In this document: piece after piece, positions 9,669 to 18,279 of the stretch
Layout: each line of letters opens with the position of its first letter
Numbering within the stretch: position 1 is the stretch's first letter
Assembly: GCF_946885885.1 (NCBI RefSeq)
Contig: NZ_CAMPHN010000021.1
Span: 1-44,584, forward strand
Source: an uncultured Pseudomonas sp.
Lineage (GTDB): Bacteria > Pseudomonadota > Gammaproteobacteria > Pseudomonadales > Pseudomonadaceae
Direction: 5' to 3'
DNA: 44,584 bases
Notes under the pieces: model-generated
The model's input: the letters and a program-made list of their open reading frames with translations, nothing else
What the model was told of the DNA's origin: nothing
The model's database searches: none
Translations under genes and position numbers: made by a program

Positions 9669-10812
9669 CGTGATGCGTTGGAAAACTGCCGCACTGCTGG
9701 CCCTGGCCGTTATGGCTGTGGGTTGCAGCAGCAATAGCAAGAAGGAACTGCCGCCGGCAGAGCTGCCGAAGTTCGAGAAAGAAGTGCAGCTGAAAAAAGA
9801 ATGGAGCCGCTCGATCGGTCAAGGCCAGGGCGAAACCTTCAATATGTTGGTGCCGGCCATCGACGGCGACAGCATTTTTGCCGCCGATGTCGAGGGCCTG
9901 GTCATGGCGCTCGACCGCATGAGCGGTAAGGTGATCTGGAAGGCCGATCTGGAATTGCCGGTTTCCGGCGCGGTTGGCGCCGGTTACGGCCTGGTCGTGG
10001 TCGGCACCCTGAAAGGCGAAGTCATCGCCCTGGATGCGGTTTCCGGCGAAGAAAAGTGGCGTGCCCGGGTGCCCAGCGAAGTGCTCGCGGCGCCGGCGAT
10101 CAACGGCGATATCGTTCTGGTGCAAACCCAGGACGACCGCCTGATCGCGTTAGACGCCGATACCGGCGACCAGCGTTGGTTGTTCGACAATACCCCGGCG
10201 GTGCTCACGTTGCGCGGTACCGGCAGCCCGGTGCTGACCAATCGTCTGGCCGTCGCTGGCTTGTCCAGCGGTAAGGTCATCGCCCTCGATGCGCAGCGTG
10301 GTATCCCGGTTTGGGAACAGCGCGTGGCGATCCCGCAAGGGCGCTCCGAGTTGGAGCGCGTGGTGGACATCGATGGCGGTCTGCTACTGTCCGGCGGTAC
10401 GCTCTACGCAGTCAGTTACCAGGGCCGCCTCGCCGCCCTGGATCTGGAAAGCGGGCGCATCCTCTGGCAACGCGAAGCCTCCAGCTCGGTAGGCCTCGCC
10501 CAGGGTTACGGTAGCGTTTACGTCAGCCTGGCCAGCGGCACCGTGGAAGGTATCGACGAGCGTTCCGCGTCGGCGTTGTGGAGCAACGATGCGCTGGCTC
10601 GTCGTCAATTGTCGGCGCCGGAAGTGTTTTCCAGCTATGTAGCCTTTGGCGATCTGGAAGGTTATCTGCACCTGATCAGTCAGGTGGACGGCCGTTTCGT
10701 CGGCCGCGAGCGTATCGACAGCGACGGCCTGCGTGCCCGTCCGCTGGTGGTTGGCGATTGGCTGTATGCCTTCGGTAATGGCGGCAACCTGGTGGCTCTG
10801 ACCATCAAGTAA
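9661..10812 (+). CDS. bamB: BamB, beta-barrel assembly machine lipoprotein
   Basis: 383 residues. The lipoprotein signal ends in AVGC with C22 as the lipidated residue, then comes an eight-bladed PQQ-type beta-propeller, seen as repeated motifs of the form LDAxTGxxxW (for example ALDAVSGEEKW, ALDADTGDQRW). BamB supports BamA in outer-membrane protein insertion. The ATG at 9661 overlaps yfgM; an internal ATG at 9673 is a possible alternative. A hairpin and a terminator follow. Confidence 0.94.
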   Translation: MRDVMRWKTAALLALAVMAVGCSSNSKKELPPAELPKFEKEVQLKKEWSRSIGQGQGETFNMLVPAIDGDSIFAADVEGLVMALDRMSGKVIWKADLELPVSGAVGAGYGLVVVGTLKGEVIALDAVSGEEKWRARVPSEVLAAPAINGDIVLVQTQDDRLIALDADTGDQRWLFDNTPAVLTLRGTGSPVLTNRLAVAGLSSGKVIALDAQRGIPVWEQRVAIPQGRSELERVVDIDGGLLLSGGTLYAVSYQGRLAALDLESGRILWQREASSSVGLAQGYGSVYVSLASGTVEGIDERSASALWSNDALARRQLSAPEVFSSYVAFGDLEGYLHLISQVDGRFVGRERIDSDGLRARPLVVGDWLYAFGNGGNLVALTIK

Positions 10813-10826
10813 TGATCCGCTTGGCT

Positions 10827-10857
10827 ATGCTGCACAGCATTTACGGCTGTGTAGCAT
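10827..10857 (+). other. Inverted repeat in the bamB-der spacer
   Basis: ATGCTGCACAGC (10827-10838) faces GCTGTGTAGCAT (10846-10857), a 12-bp stem with one G-U pair and a 7-base loop. There is no following T-run, so it is not a terminator by itself; it may protect the bamB mRNA 3' end or be a diverged palindromic repeat. Confidence 0.5.
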
Positions 10858-10875
10858 GGTCAGTATTGATTTCCG

Positions 10876-10906
10876 GCCGCTGCCCATGCAGCGGCTTTTG
10901 TATTTT
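10876..10906 (+). terminator. Rho-independent terminator after bamB
   Basis: GCCGCTGC (10876-10883) pairs with GCAGCGGC (10888-10895) around CCAT, followed by TTTTGTATTTT. It separates the hisS-yfgM-bamB unit from der, which begins 26 bases later, so der may rely partly on read-through or on its own unseen promoter. Confidence 0.8.
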
Positions 10907-10931
10907 CTGAAATAATGAAGTGGAGAGCCTA

Positions 10932-12404
10932 ATGGTTCCCGTAATTGCCCTGGTGGGCCGCCCGAACGTGGGCAAGTCCACGCTGTTCAACCGCTTGACC
11001 AAAAGCCGCGACGCGATTGTCGGCGACCTGTCCGGTCTGACCCGAGATCGCCAATACGGCGAGGCCAAGTGGCAGGGCCGCACCTATATCGTCATCGACA
11101 CCGGTGGTATCTCTGGCGACGAGGAGGGCATCGATGCGAAGATGGCCGAGCAGTCGCTGCAGGCCATCGAAGAAGCCGATGCCGTGCTGTTTCTGGTGGA
11201 CGCGCGCGCCGGCTTATCGGCCTCCGATCAGATGATCGGCGAGCACCTGCGCCGACGTAACAAGCGCAGCTTCCTGGTGATCAACAAGGTCGACAACCTC
11301 GACCCCGACCTGGCCCGTGCCGAGTTCGCCAGCATGGGCATGGGCGAGTCCCTGGCGATCGCCGGTGCCCATGGCCGCGGCATCACCCAGATGCTCGAAG
11401 CGGTGTTGGGCTCCTTCCCCAAGGATGAGGCCGAGCCGGAGAAAGGCGAGGAAGAGGAGGAGGTGCTGGAAGGTCAGGAAGCCAAGCGCATTCCCGGCCC
11501 GAGCGAAAAGGACGGGATCAAGCTGGCGATCATCGGCCGGCCCAATGTCGGCAAGTCGACCCTGGTCAACCGCATGCTCGGCGAAGACCGGGTGATCGTC
11601 TACGACCAGGCCGGCACCACCCGCGACAGCATCTATATTCCGTTCGAACGCGACGACGAGAAGTACACCCTGATCGACACCGCCGGTGTGCGCCGGCGCG
11701 GCAAAATTTTCGAGGCGGTGGAAAAGTTCTCGGTGGTGAAAACCCTGCAGGCGATCCAGGACTCCAACGTCGTGGTGTTCGTCATGGACGCCCGCGAGGG
11801 CGTAGTCGACCATGACCTCAACCTGCTCGGCTTCGTCCTGGAATGCGGCCGCGCCCTGGTCATCGCGCTGAACAAGTGGGACGGTATGGAGCCCAGCGAG
11901 CGCGACTATGTGAAGACCGAATTGCAGCGCCGGCTGTTCTTCGTCGACTTCGCCGATATCCACTTCATCTCCGCCTTGCACGGCACCGGCGTCGGCAACC
12001 TGTACAAATCGGTGCAGGCCTCGTTCAAGTCGGCGATCACCCGCTGGCCGACCAACCGCCTGACCCAGATCCTCGAAGACGCGGTCGGCGACCATGCGCC
12101 GCCAATGGTCAACAACCGCCGGATCAAGCTGCGTTACGCCCACCTGGGTGGCGCCAACCCGCCGTTGATCGTGATCCACGGCAACCAGGTCGAGGCAGTG
12201 CCCAAGTCCTATGTGCGCTACCTGGAGAACACCTACAGGCGTGTGCTCAAGCTGGTCGGCACGCCGATCCGCATCGAGTTCAAAGGCGGCGAAAACCCCT
12301 ACGAGGGCAACAAGAACACCCTCACCGACCGACAGGTGAACAAGAAGCGCCGTCTGATGAGCCACCACAAAAAGGCCGAGAAGAAGCGCAAAGACAAGCG
12401 TTGA
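10932..12404 (+). CDS. der: Der (EngA), double GTPase for 50S ribosome assembly
   Basis: 490 residues. Two tandem GTPase domains are evident: P-loops GRPNVGKS at about residues 9-16 and again near 200, NKVD and NKWD as the two G4 motifs, and a C-terminal KH-like domain (about 365-445). There is an acidic linker ([12 protein letters not shown]) between the G domains and a basic tail ([11 protein letters not shown]), both usual for Der. The ATG at 10932 is preceded by GGAGA; an in-frame GTG at 10920 is less likely. Confidence 0.96.
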   Translation: MVPVIALVGRPNVGKSTLFNRLTKSRDAIVGDLSGLTRDRQYGEAKWQGRTYIVIDTGGISGDEEGIDAKMAEQSLQAIEEADAVLFLVDARAGLSASDQMIGEHLRRRNKRSFLVINKVDNLDPDLARAEFASMGMGESLAIAGAHGRGITQMLEAVLGSFPKDEAEPEKGEEEEEVLEGQEAKRIPGPSEKDGIKLAIIGRPNVGKSTLVNRMLGEDRVIVYDQAGTTRDSIYIPFERDDEKYTLIDTAGVRRRGKIFEAVEKFSVVKTLQAIQDSNVVVFVMDAREGVVDHDLNLLGFVLECGRALVIALNKWDGMEPSERDYVKTELQRRLFFVDFADIHFISALHGTGVGNLYKSVQASFKSAITRWPTNRLTQILEDAVGDHAPPMVNNRRIKLRYAHLGGANPPLIVIHGNQVEAVPKSYVRYLENTYRRVLKLVGTPIRIEFKGGENPYEGNKNTLTDRQVNKKRRLMSHHKKAEKKRKDKR

Positions 12405-12422
12405 GTTGCGCGCGATGCTTTG

Positions 12423-12446
12423 AAAAGGCACCTTCGGGTGCTTTTT
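12423..12446 (+). terminator. Rho-independent terminator after der
   Basis: A 5-bp GCACC/GGTGC stem with a TTCG tetraloop (12433-12436), extended by A-T pairs, ends in TTTTT. Position 19 bases after the der stop fits a terminator. Confidence 0.8.
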
Positions 12447-12487
12447 GCCTTTCTGGGCGTTGGGCTATCCTGCGCCAACAACAGTGG

Positions 12488-12544
12488 CGTAGGGCGGGTG
12501 AAACCCGCCAACCCGAACTTCTGGCGGGTTGCACCCGCCCTACG
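12488..12544. repeat. Palindromic intergenic repeat (REP-like) upstream of the aminotransferase
   Basis: CGTAGGGCGGGTG (12488-12500) is the exact reverse complement of CACCCGCCCTACG (12532-12544), and inside it AACCCGCCA (12502-12510) matches TGGCGGGTT (12522-12530). The 57-base element can fold into two stacked stems. It resembles the GTAGGGCGGGT...CCGCCCTAC repeats scattered in pseudomonad genomes. It ends 10 bases before the next ATG, where a ribosome-binding site would be expected. Confidence 0.75.
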
Positions 12545-12554
12545 GAATAGCGCG

Positions 12555-13703
12555 ATGTTTCAGAGCAAACTGCCGAACGTTGGCACCACCATCTTCACCC
12601 GCATGTCGCAACTGGCCACGGAAACCGGGGCGCTTAATCTGTCCCAGGGCTTTCCCGATTTCGACGGCCCACCGGCGTTGCGCGAGGCGGTCGGCCGGCA
12701 TATTGCCGCCGGACATAATCAGTACGCACCTATGACCGGTTTGCCGGCATTGCGCGAGCAGGTCGCGGCGAAGATTGCCAGCTGCTATGGCCGCACGGTC
12801 AGCGCAGACAGCGAAATCACCATCACCCCGGGCGCGACCCAGGCGATCTTCTGTGCGATCCAGGCGCTGATCCAACGGGGCGACGAGGTCATCGTTTTCG
12901 ACCCCAGCTACGACAGTTACGAACCCTCGGTGACGCTGTCCGGTGGGTGCTGCGTGCATGTGCCGCTGACACTGCCGGGCTTCTCCATCGACTGGCAGCG
13001 CCTGGGCGAAGCGCTGAGCGAAAAGACCCGGCTGATCATCCTCAACAGCCCGCACAATCCCAGTGGCGCGCTGATTTCTGCAATCGAGCTGGATCGATTG
13101 GCTGCGCTGATCCGCGACCGCGATATCTACCTGGTCAGCGACGAGGTCTACGAACACCTGGTGTTCGATGGCCGCACGCACGCCAGCGTGCTCGCCCATG
13201 ACGAGCTGTATGCGCGCGCCTTTGTGGTCAGCTCGTTCGGCAAGACCTATCACGTCACTGGCTGGAAGACCGGCTACGTGGTGGCGCCACCGACCTTGAG
13301 CGCCGAACTGCGTAAGGTGCACCAGTACGTCAGCTTCTGCGGCGTCACCCCGTTGCAGTGGGCGCTGGCCGATTTCATGGCCGAGCACCCTGAGCATGTC
13401 GAGCAGTTGCCGGCGTTCTATCAGGCCAAGCGCGACCTGTTCTGCGACCTGCTGATCGATTCGCGCTTCGAGTTCGTCCGCGCGGCTGGCACCTATTTTC
13501 AGCTGGTCGATTACTCGGCGATCCGCGACGATCTGGATGACGTGGCCATGGCCGAATGGCTGACCCGCGAACACGGCGTGGCGGCTATCCCGGTGTCGGT
13601 GTTCTATGAGCAGGCGCCGAAGGACCTGCGCCTGGTGCGCTTCTGTTTCGCCAAGCGCGAGGAGACGCTGCGTCAGGCAGCGGAAAAGCTATGCGCGATT
13701 TGA
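12555..13703 (+). CDS. ybdL: Methionine/glutamine-type aminotransferase (YbdL-like), PLP-dependent
   Basis: 382 residues, class I/II aminotransferase. It resembles E. coli YbdL closely along its length (SKLPNVGTTIFT, NLSQGFPDFDG, NQYAPMTG). The PLP lysine is K230 in SSFGKTYHVTGWK; NSPHNPSG and DEVYEHLVF hold the other cofactor contacts. The family transaminates methionine, phenylalanine or glutamine with 2-oxo acids such as the methionine-salvage intermediate KMTB. The ATG at 12555 gives the family's N-terminus; the frame is open upstream to 12420 but crosses the palindromic repeat. Its end overlaps the omega-amidase gene by 13 bases, a strong functional link. Confidence 0.9.
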   Translation: MFQSKLPNVGTTIFTRMSQLATETGALNLSQGFPDFDGPPALREAVGRHIAAGHNQYAPMTGLPALREQVAAKIASCYGRTVSADSEITITPGATQAIFCAIQALIQRGDEVIVFDPSYDSYEPSVTLSGGCCVHVPLTLPGFSIDWQRLGEALSEKTRLIILNSPHNPSGALISAIELDRLAALIRDRDIYLVSDEVYEHLVFDGRTHASVLAHDELYARAFVVSSFGKTYHVTGWKTGYVVAPPTLSAELRKVHQYVSFCGVTPLQWALADFMAEHPEHVEQLPAFYQAKRDLFCDLLIDSRFEFVRAAGTYFQLVDYSAIRDDLDDVAMAEWLTREHGVAAIPVSVFYEQAPKDLRLVRFCFAKREETLRQAAEKLCAI

Positions 13704-14485
13704 CGAATTTGCCGGATCTCGAACTGGCGCTGATCCAGACCGAACTGGCCTGGCAGAACCCCGCGGCTAACCGCACGCATTTCGAAACGCTGCTGGAGCA
13801 GACGCGCGGTGCCGACCTGATCGTGTTGCCGGAGATGTTCAGCAGCGGCTTTTCCATGGATTCGGCGGTGCTGGCCGAGCCGGAAAACGGCCCGACCAGC
13901 CTCTGGATGAGCGAGCAGGCCAAGCAGTTGCAGGCAGTGATAACCGGCAGCCTGATTATTCAGGCAGCCGACGGCAGCTACCGCAATCGCCTGCTCTGGG
14001 CGCGCCCGGACGGCAGTGTGGCGCATTACGATAAGCGCCACCTGTTCCGCATGGCCAGCGAGCACAAACACTATGCCGCGGGTGACGAGCAGGTCGTGCT
14101 TGAGCTCAACGGCTGGCGAATCCGCCCGCTAATCTGCTACGACCTGCGCTTCCCGCTGTGGAGCCGCGACCCGCACACCACTGACCTGCTGCTGTACACC
14201 GCCAACTGGCCGGCCGCGCGGCGCCAGCACTGGAACCGCCTGCTGCCGGCGCGGGCCATCGAGAACCTGTGTTATGTCGCGGCGGTAAATCGCATTGGTC
14301 AGGACGGCAAAGGTCATCCCTATAGCGGCGATTCCCAGGTGCTGGATTTTCAGGGGGAGGCGCTGCTCGATGCAGGGGATGCAGATGGCGTGTTTCGGAC
14401 GACGCTCAGCGCCAGTGAACTGGCCGCCTACCGCGAGCGCTTCCCGGCGTATCTGGATGCCGACGACTTCGATCTGAAACCGTAG
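13691..14485 (+). CDS. yafV: Omega-amidase (YafV/NIT2-like carbon-nitrogen hydrolase)
   Basis: 264 residues of the nitrilase superfamily. The catalytic triad is visible as E48 (LPEMFSSGF), K115 (YDKRHLF) and C149 (PLICYDLRFP). The YafV/NIT2 branch hydrolyses 2-oxoglutaramate or 2-oxosuccinamate, the products of glutamine or asparagine transamination, and so pulls the reaction of the preceding aminotransferase. Overlapping genes suggest translational coupling. The stop TAG at 14483-14485 is inside a palindromic repeat, so the last residue(s) may differ from relatives. Confidence 0.9.
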   Translation: MRDLTNLPDLELALIQTELAWQNPAANRTHFETLLEQTRGADLIVLPEMFSSGFSMDSAVLAEPENGPTSLWMSEQAKQLQAVITGSLIIQAADGSYRNRLLWARPDGSVAHYDKRHLFRMASEHKHYAAGDEQVVLELNGWRIRPLICYDLRFPLWSRDPHTTDLLLYTANWPAARRQHWNRLLPARAIENLCYVAAVNRIGQDGKGHPYSGDSQVLDFQGEALLDAGDADGVFRTTLSASELAAYRERFPAYLDADDFDLKP

Positions 14486-14552
14486 CCTGGGTTGAGCGCA
14501 GCGATACCCAGGGTGCCGATACCCGGGTATCGCTTCGCTCAACCCAGGCTAC
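14482..14552. repeat. Palindromic intergenic repeat (REP-like) overlapping the yafV stop codon
   Basis: GTAGCCTGGGTTGAGCG (14482-14498) is the perfect reverse complement of CGCTCAACCCAGGCTAC (14536-14552), and GCGATACCC (14501-14509) matches GGGTATCGC (14525-14533). This is a second class of pseudomonad palindrome, unrelated to the 12488 element. Its second to fourth bases are the yafV stop codon. Confidence 0.75.
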
Positions 14553-14561
14553 AGAAACGAC

Positions 14562-14586
14562 AACGCCGGGCAGTGCCCGGCGTTTT
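14562..14586. terminator. Terminator between convergent yafV and leuA
   Basis: AACGCCGGGC (14562-14571) pairs with GCCCGGCGTT (14575-14584) around AGT, followed by TT on the plus strand. It lies between two convergent genes and the flanking A/T bases allow it to work in both directions, better on the plus strand. Confidence 0.75.
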
Positions 14587-14602
14587 GCTGTTGCGGTTCG
14601 CC

Positions 14603-16273
14603 TCAGGCCGCTTGCACTTGTTCCTGAGCCAACGCGCGGTTAAGTGCGCTGAACAGGGCGCGGAAGCTCGCGGTGGTCAGGTTCTCGTCGATGCCGACGC
14701 CATGCAGGGCGCGCCCGCCGTTGACCCGCAGTTCGATATAGGCCGCGGCTTTGGCATTGGTGCCGGCGCCGATGGCGTGTTCGCTGTAATCCATGATTTC
14801 CACGGCAACCGGCAAGCCGGCTACCAGGGCTTCCAACGGACCTTTGCCGATGCCGCGCCAATGTTGGCTTTCGCCTTCGCTGAGCACTTCGACGTCGACC
14901 GCGCTGGTGCCGTTTTCCTCTTGCAGGCGATGGCCTTTCAGAGCATAGGGCGCGGTGGCTTGCAGGTATTCGCGGTCGAGCAGCTGATAGATTTGCGCGG
15001 CGCTCATTTCCAGGCCGAGGCGGTCGGTTTCCTTCTGCACCACCTGGCTGAACTCGATCTGCATGCGCCGCGGCAGGCAGATGCCGTATTCCTGTTCCAG
15101 CAGATAGGTGATGCCGCCCTTGCCGGATTGGCTGTTGACCCGGATCACCGCCTCGTAGCTGCGGCCGATGTCGGCCGGGTCGATTGGCAGGTAGGGCACT
15201 TCCCAGATGCCGTTCGGGTCCTGTTGGCTGAAGCCTTTACGGATCGCATCCTGGTGCGAGCCGGAGAAGGCGGTGTGCACCAGGTCGCCGACGTAGGGAT
15301 GGCGCGGATGCACCGGGATCTGGTTGCATTCCTCGACCACCTTGCGCACGTTGTCGATATCGGAGAAATCCAGGCCCGGATGAATGCCCTGGGTGTAGAG
15401 GTTGAGCGCCAGATTGACCAGGTCGACGTTGCCGGTGCGCTCGCCGTTGCCGAACAGGCAACCTTCGACGCGGTCGGCACCGGCCATCAGGCCCAGTTCG
15501 CTGGCCGCCACGCCGGTGCCGCGGTCATTGTGGGTATGCAGGCTGATCAACACGCTGTCGCGGCGGCTGATATGCCGGCCGAACCACTCGATCTGGTCGG
15601 CATAGACATTCGGCGTGGCCACTTCCACGGTGGCTGGCAGATTGAGGATTGCCTTGTTGTCCGGGGTTGGTTGCCAGACCTCGAGCACCGCATCACAGAC
15701 TTCCACGGCGAATTCCAGTTCGGTGGAGGTGAAGATCTCCGGCGAGTACTGGAAGGTCCACTGGGTGTCCGGTTGCCGAGCGGCGAGGTCCTTGATGATC
15801 CGTGCGGCATTCACCGCGATGTTCACCACGCCGGCCTTGTCCTGATTGAAGACGATGCGGCGGAAGCTCGGTGCGGTTGCGTTGTAAACATGAACGATGG
15901 CCCGCTTGGCGCCGACCAGGGATTCGAAGGTGCGGGTGATCAGGTCTTCTCGGGCCTGGGTCAGCACCTGGATGGTGGTGTCGTCGGGGATATGCCCGCC
16001 TTCGATCAACTCGCGGACGAAGTCGAAATCGGTCTGCGAGGCCGAGGGGAAACCCACTTCGATCTGCTTGATACCGACCTGCACCAGGGTCTTGAAGAAG
16101 CGCATCTTCTTCTCGGCATCCATCGGTTCGATCAGCGACTGATTGCCATCGCGCAAATCCGAACTGCACCAGATCGGCACCTCGGTGATGGTCTTCGACG
16201 GCCAAGTGCGATCCGGCAGGTCGATAGCCGGGAATGCGCGGTATTTGCTGGAAGGGTCTTTAAGCATGCTCAT
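14603..16273 (-). CDS. leuA: 2-Isopropylmalate synthase, long form
   Basis: 556 residues. It condenses acetyl-CoA with 2-oxoisovalerate, the first committed step of leucine synthesis. The catalytic TIM barrel has RDGNQSL at residues 41-47 and the metal-binding HTHNDRGTG; the C-terminal ~130 residues form the allosteric LeuA dimer domain where leucine normally inhibits. The length and RDGNQSL (rather than RDGEQ) mark the long LeuA type found in pseudomonads. ATG at 16273 with AAGGA upstream; an internal ATG two codons later is possible. A leucine-rich leader peptide lies upstream (16344-16421). Confidence 0.95.
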   Translation of the reverse strand: MSMLKDPSSKYRAFPAIDLPDRTWPSKTITEVPIWCSSDLRDGNQSLIEPMDAEKKMRFFKTLVQVGIKQIEVGFPSASQTDFDFVRELIEGGHIPDDTTIQVLTQAREDLITRTFESLVGAKRAIVHVYNATAPSFRRIVFNQDKAGVVNIAVNAARIIKDLAARQPDTQWTFQYSPEIFTSTELEFAVEVCDAVLEVWQPTPDNKAILNLPATVEVATPNVYADQIEWFGRHISRRDSVLISLHTHNDRGTGVAASELGLMAGADRVEGCLFGNGERTGNVDLVNLALNLYTQGIHPGLDFSDIDNVRKVVEECNQIPVHPRHPYVGDLVHTAFSGSHQDAIRKGFSQQDPNGIWEVPYLPIDPADIGRSYEAVIRVNSQSGKGGITYLLEQEYGICLPRRMQIEFSQVVQKETDRLGLEMSAAQIYQLLDREYLQATAPYALKGHRLQEENGTSAVDVEVLSEGESQHWRGIGKGPLEALVAGLPVAVEIMDYSEHAIGAGTNAKAAAYIELRVNGGRALHGVGIDENLTTASFRALFSALNRALAQEQVQAA

Positions 16274-16343
16274 GAGGGAATCCTTTTAGCTGCCGGCTTT
16301 GAGCCGGCCTGAAAGCGAAAGAGAGAGGGGCGGAGGCTGGGAG
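16274..16343 (-). promoter_or_regulatory. leuA leader: C-rich stretch, hairpin and ribosome-binding site
   Basis: On the minus strand, the 35 bases after the leader-peptide stop (16343-16309) contain 18 C and only 4 G, a composition typical of Rho-loading (rut) sites. They are followed by GCCGGC (16308-16303)/GCCGGC (16297-16292) with a 5-base loop, then AAGGA and the leuA start. No U-run terminator is present. A link between leader translation and Rho access is an inference. Confidence 0.45.
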
Positions 16344-16421
16344 TTAGCCACGCAGTCGCTGGCTGACCAGGCAGAGGTTGGCGCGTTGCCGCAGCAGAAT
16401 AAGGGTATGGGTAGCGTTCAT
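16344..16421 (-). CDS. Putative leuA leader peptide, 25 residues, leucine-rich
   Basis: A 25-codon frame begins at ATG (16421) and ends at TAA (16346-16344), 70 bases before leuA. It encodes MNATHTLILLRQ followed by RANLCLVSQRLRG: six of 25 residues are leucine, clustered as LILL and LCL. Placement directly before leuA and the leucine bias fit a peptide whose translation senses leucyl-tRNA. The ribosome-binding site is weak (AGGG about 10 bases upstream). It is too short for normal gene calling. Confidence 0.55.
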   Translation of the reverse strand: MNATHTLILLRQRANLCLVSQRLRG

Positions 16422-16554
16422 GGGCTCAACCCTAACCAGAGTGGTTAAAGCTGGCAAGCATTGTGAAAAGAACGATATTCAAAGGCGGTATCCGGGGTTT
16501 AAGCGGCTATTTATTGCGGGTAATTTGTTTTTAGATGGAGGGAATTGCGCAGGC

Positions 16555-18231
16555 TTATCCGAGTAGGGTGAGTACGGCCTGTGGACGTTGATTAGCTTGA
16601 GCCAGCACGCTTTGCGCGGCTTGCTGGACGATCTGGCGCGAAACCATCTGCGAGGTTTCTTCGGCGAAGTCGGTATCGAGGATGCGCGAGCGGCTGGCCG
16701 AGGCGTTCTCGGCGATGGTCTGCAAATTGGCGATGGTGGCTTCCAGGCGATTCTGTATGGCACCCATATAGCCGCGTTGGCGGTCGACGTAGGCCAGCGC
16801 ATCGTCGATGTCCATCACCGTCAGGCCCGGCGTTTTAGTCAGGTCGACCCGGCTCAAGGCCAGGGCATCCGCGCTGAAGGAGCTGAGGCCGATTTGCAGG
16901 GTTTCGTATGCCTCCGCGCCGATCTGGAACTGGGTCAGCGTATTGCCGCCCACGCCGTTCTCATTGAACAGCTCGGGCTCGACCAGGGTGAAACCCTGCG
17001 AGCCGGGGAGCCCGGTGCCCTGGTTGCTCAGCACGCTTTCTGCGCTGACTACGGTGCCGCCGTCGGCATCGAAGCCGCCAATGGCGCCGGTATCGGTATT
17101 GCTCAGATCGAGGCTGGCGACATAGGTGGCGGCATCATTATTGAACTGGGTATCGAAATCCGCCAGGCTGGCGAAGGCGCCGTTGCTGGCATTGGTCAAC
17201 GCCTGATCGAGGGTGGAACCGGCGTTCGCGCTCAGGTAACCCATGATGTCCTTGATACCCTTGCCGCCGGCCGCCTTGATCTCGTCATGCATGTAGCGGA
17301 TCGCCGCGTAACCGCCCGAATAGCCGGCCGAGGCGCTGACATCGTCGGCATTGTAGGCCGCGAGAATCGCCGCGGTATTGGTACCTCCCGCCGTATCGCC
17401 GGACAGACGCTCGTCGGCGCCATGTACCGCTTCCGCCGTGCCTTCGACAAACCAGCTGGGCAGCCCGGCGAAATTCATGGTGCGGCCCATCACCGCGTGG
17501 GCCATTTCATGGGCGATCACCCTGTCGGTGTACATAGGTGCATCGCCGCCGTTGGGCAGGGATTCGGCATCGAAAAACGCCATATTGACGTTGAGCACCT
17601 GATCGAACACCTTGCCGCCCGCGCCCACCGAGCCTGAGACCGATGCCAGCGTCGAACTGGATGGATCATTACTCAGGGTGATTTCCAGTTCAGCGCCATT
17701 GGCTTTCAGGCCAAAGGCGTCGAACACCCGTTGCTCGCCTTCGCTGATCCAGAAGCCTTTCAGGGCATTGAGCACGGCGCGTTGGTCGAGGTCGCCGAGT
17801 ACCGAAAAACTGCCCTGGTCGAAGACTTTCTTGCCGGCGAAGGTGGTGGTTTCGTTGATTCGGTTGATTTCCTGCAACAGCTGCTGGGCTTCCTGGTCCA
17901 GCGCTTTGCGTTCGGATACGCCATTGGAACCGTTCATTGCCTGAAGCCCGAGCGCGCGAATGCGCTGCAAGGAGTCGGTGACGCTTTGTAAAGCGCCTTC
18001 CGCCACTTGCAGCAGCGATATGCCGTCGTTGGCATTGCGTGTAGCCACGTTCAGACCGCGCACCTGCGAGGTCAGTCGGTTGGAAATCTGCAGCCCCGCC
18101 GCATCGTCCTTGGCGCTGTTGATGCGCTGTCCGGTGGACAGGCGCTGCAACGAAGTGGCGAGAGCGGTGCTGTTGCTTTCCAACTGGCGACGCGTGAACG
18201 ACGAAGCGATGTTGGTATTAACCGTTAGCAT
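16555..18231 (-). CDS. Flagellinolysin: flagellin with an internal zinc metallopeptidase domain
   Basis: 558 residues. The first ~138 residues are a canonical flagellin N-terminus ([31 protein letters not shown]) and about residues 413-558 a canonical C-terminus ([47 protein letters not shown]). In place of the variable D2/D3 region sits a peptidase-like insert, about residues 150-400. It has the zinc motif HEMAH at 241-245 and, 18 residues on, E263 in WFVEGTAE, the pattern of gluzincins (peptidase MA-like). Flagellins with such inserts are described as flagellinolysins, which assemble into filaments and are proteolytic. No signal peptide; export would be by the flagellar type III system. The gene is isolated from flagellar genes, behind a FliA-like promoter. 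Confidence 0.9.
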   Translation of the reverse strand: MLTVNTNIASSFTRRQLESNSTALATSLQRLSTGQRINSAKDDAAGLQISNRLTSQVRGLNVATRNANDGISLLQVAEGALQSVTDSLQRIRALGLQAMNGSNGVSERKALDQEAQQLLQEINRINETTTFAGKKVFDQGSFSVLGDLDQRAVLNALKGFWISEGEQRVFDAFGLKANGAELEITLSNDPSSSTLASVSGSVGAGGKVFDQVLNVNMAFFDAESLPNGGDAPMYTDRVIAHEMAHAVMGRTMNFAGLPSWFVEGTAEAVHGADERLSGDTAGGTNTAAILAAYNADDVSASAGYSGGYAAIRYMHDEIKAAGGKGIKDIMGYLSANAGSTLDQALTNASNGAFASLADFDTQFNNDAATYVASLDLSNTDTGAIGGFDADGGTVVSAESVLSNQGTGLPGSQGFTLVEPELFNENGVGGNTLTQFQIGAEAYETLQIGLSSFSADALALSRVDLTKTPGLTVMDIDDALAYVDRQRGYMGAIQNRLEATIANLQTIAENASASRSRILDTDFAEETSQMVSRQIVQQAAQSVLAQANQRPQAVLTLLG

Positions 18232-18250
18232 CGGCTTACGTATCCAGTCA

Positions 18251-18269
18251 GCCGGACGGGAAGTCCGGC
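18251..18269 (-). other. Hairpin in the flagellinolysin 5' untranslated region
   Basis: GCCGGAC and GTCCGGC form a perfect 7-bp stem with a 5-base loop, ending 20 bases before the start codon. It lies between the predicted transcription start and the ATG, where it could affect mRNA stability or translation; no clear Shine-Dalgarno sequence is seen. Confidence 0.5.
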
Positions 18270-18279
18270 GTCACTGATT

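Noticed and set aside
14492..16312. A 606-codon open frame on the plus strand opposite leuA
   Set aside because: leuA is unmistakable on the other strand; the frame has no motif and is an antisense artefact of GC-rich codon use.
16422..16500. Sigma-70 promoter for the leuA leader (TTGCCA-N17-TAGGGT)
   Set aside because: The -10 match is poor and it would start transcription at about the leader ATG, leaving no room for a ribosome-binding site.
16588..17637. A 349-codon open frame on the plus strand opposite the flagellinolysin
   Set aside because: The flagellin and peptidase motifs are on the minus strand; the plus frame has no recognisable features.
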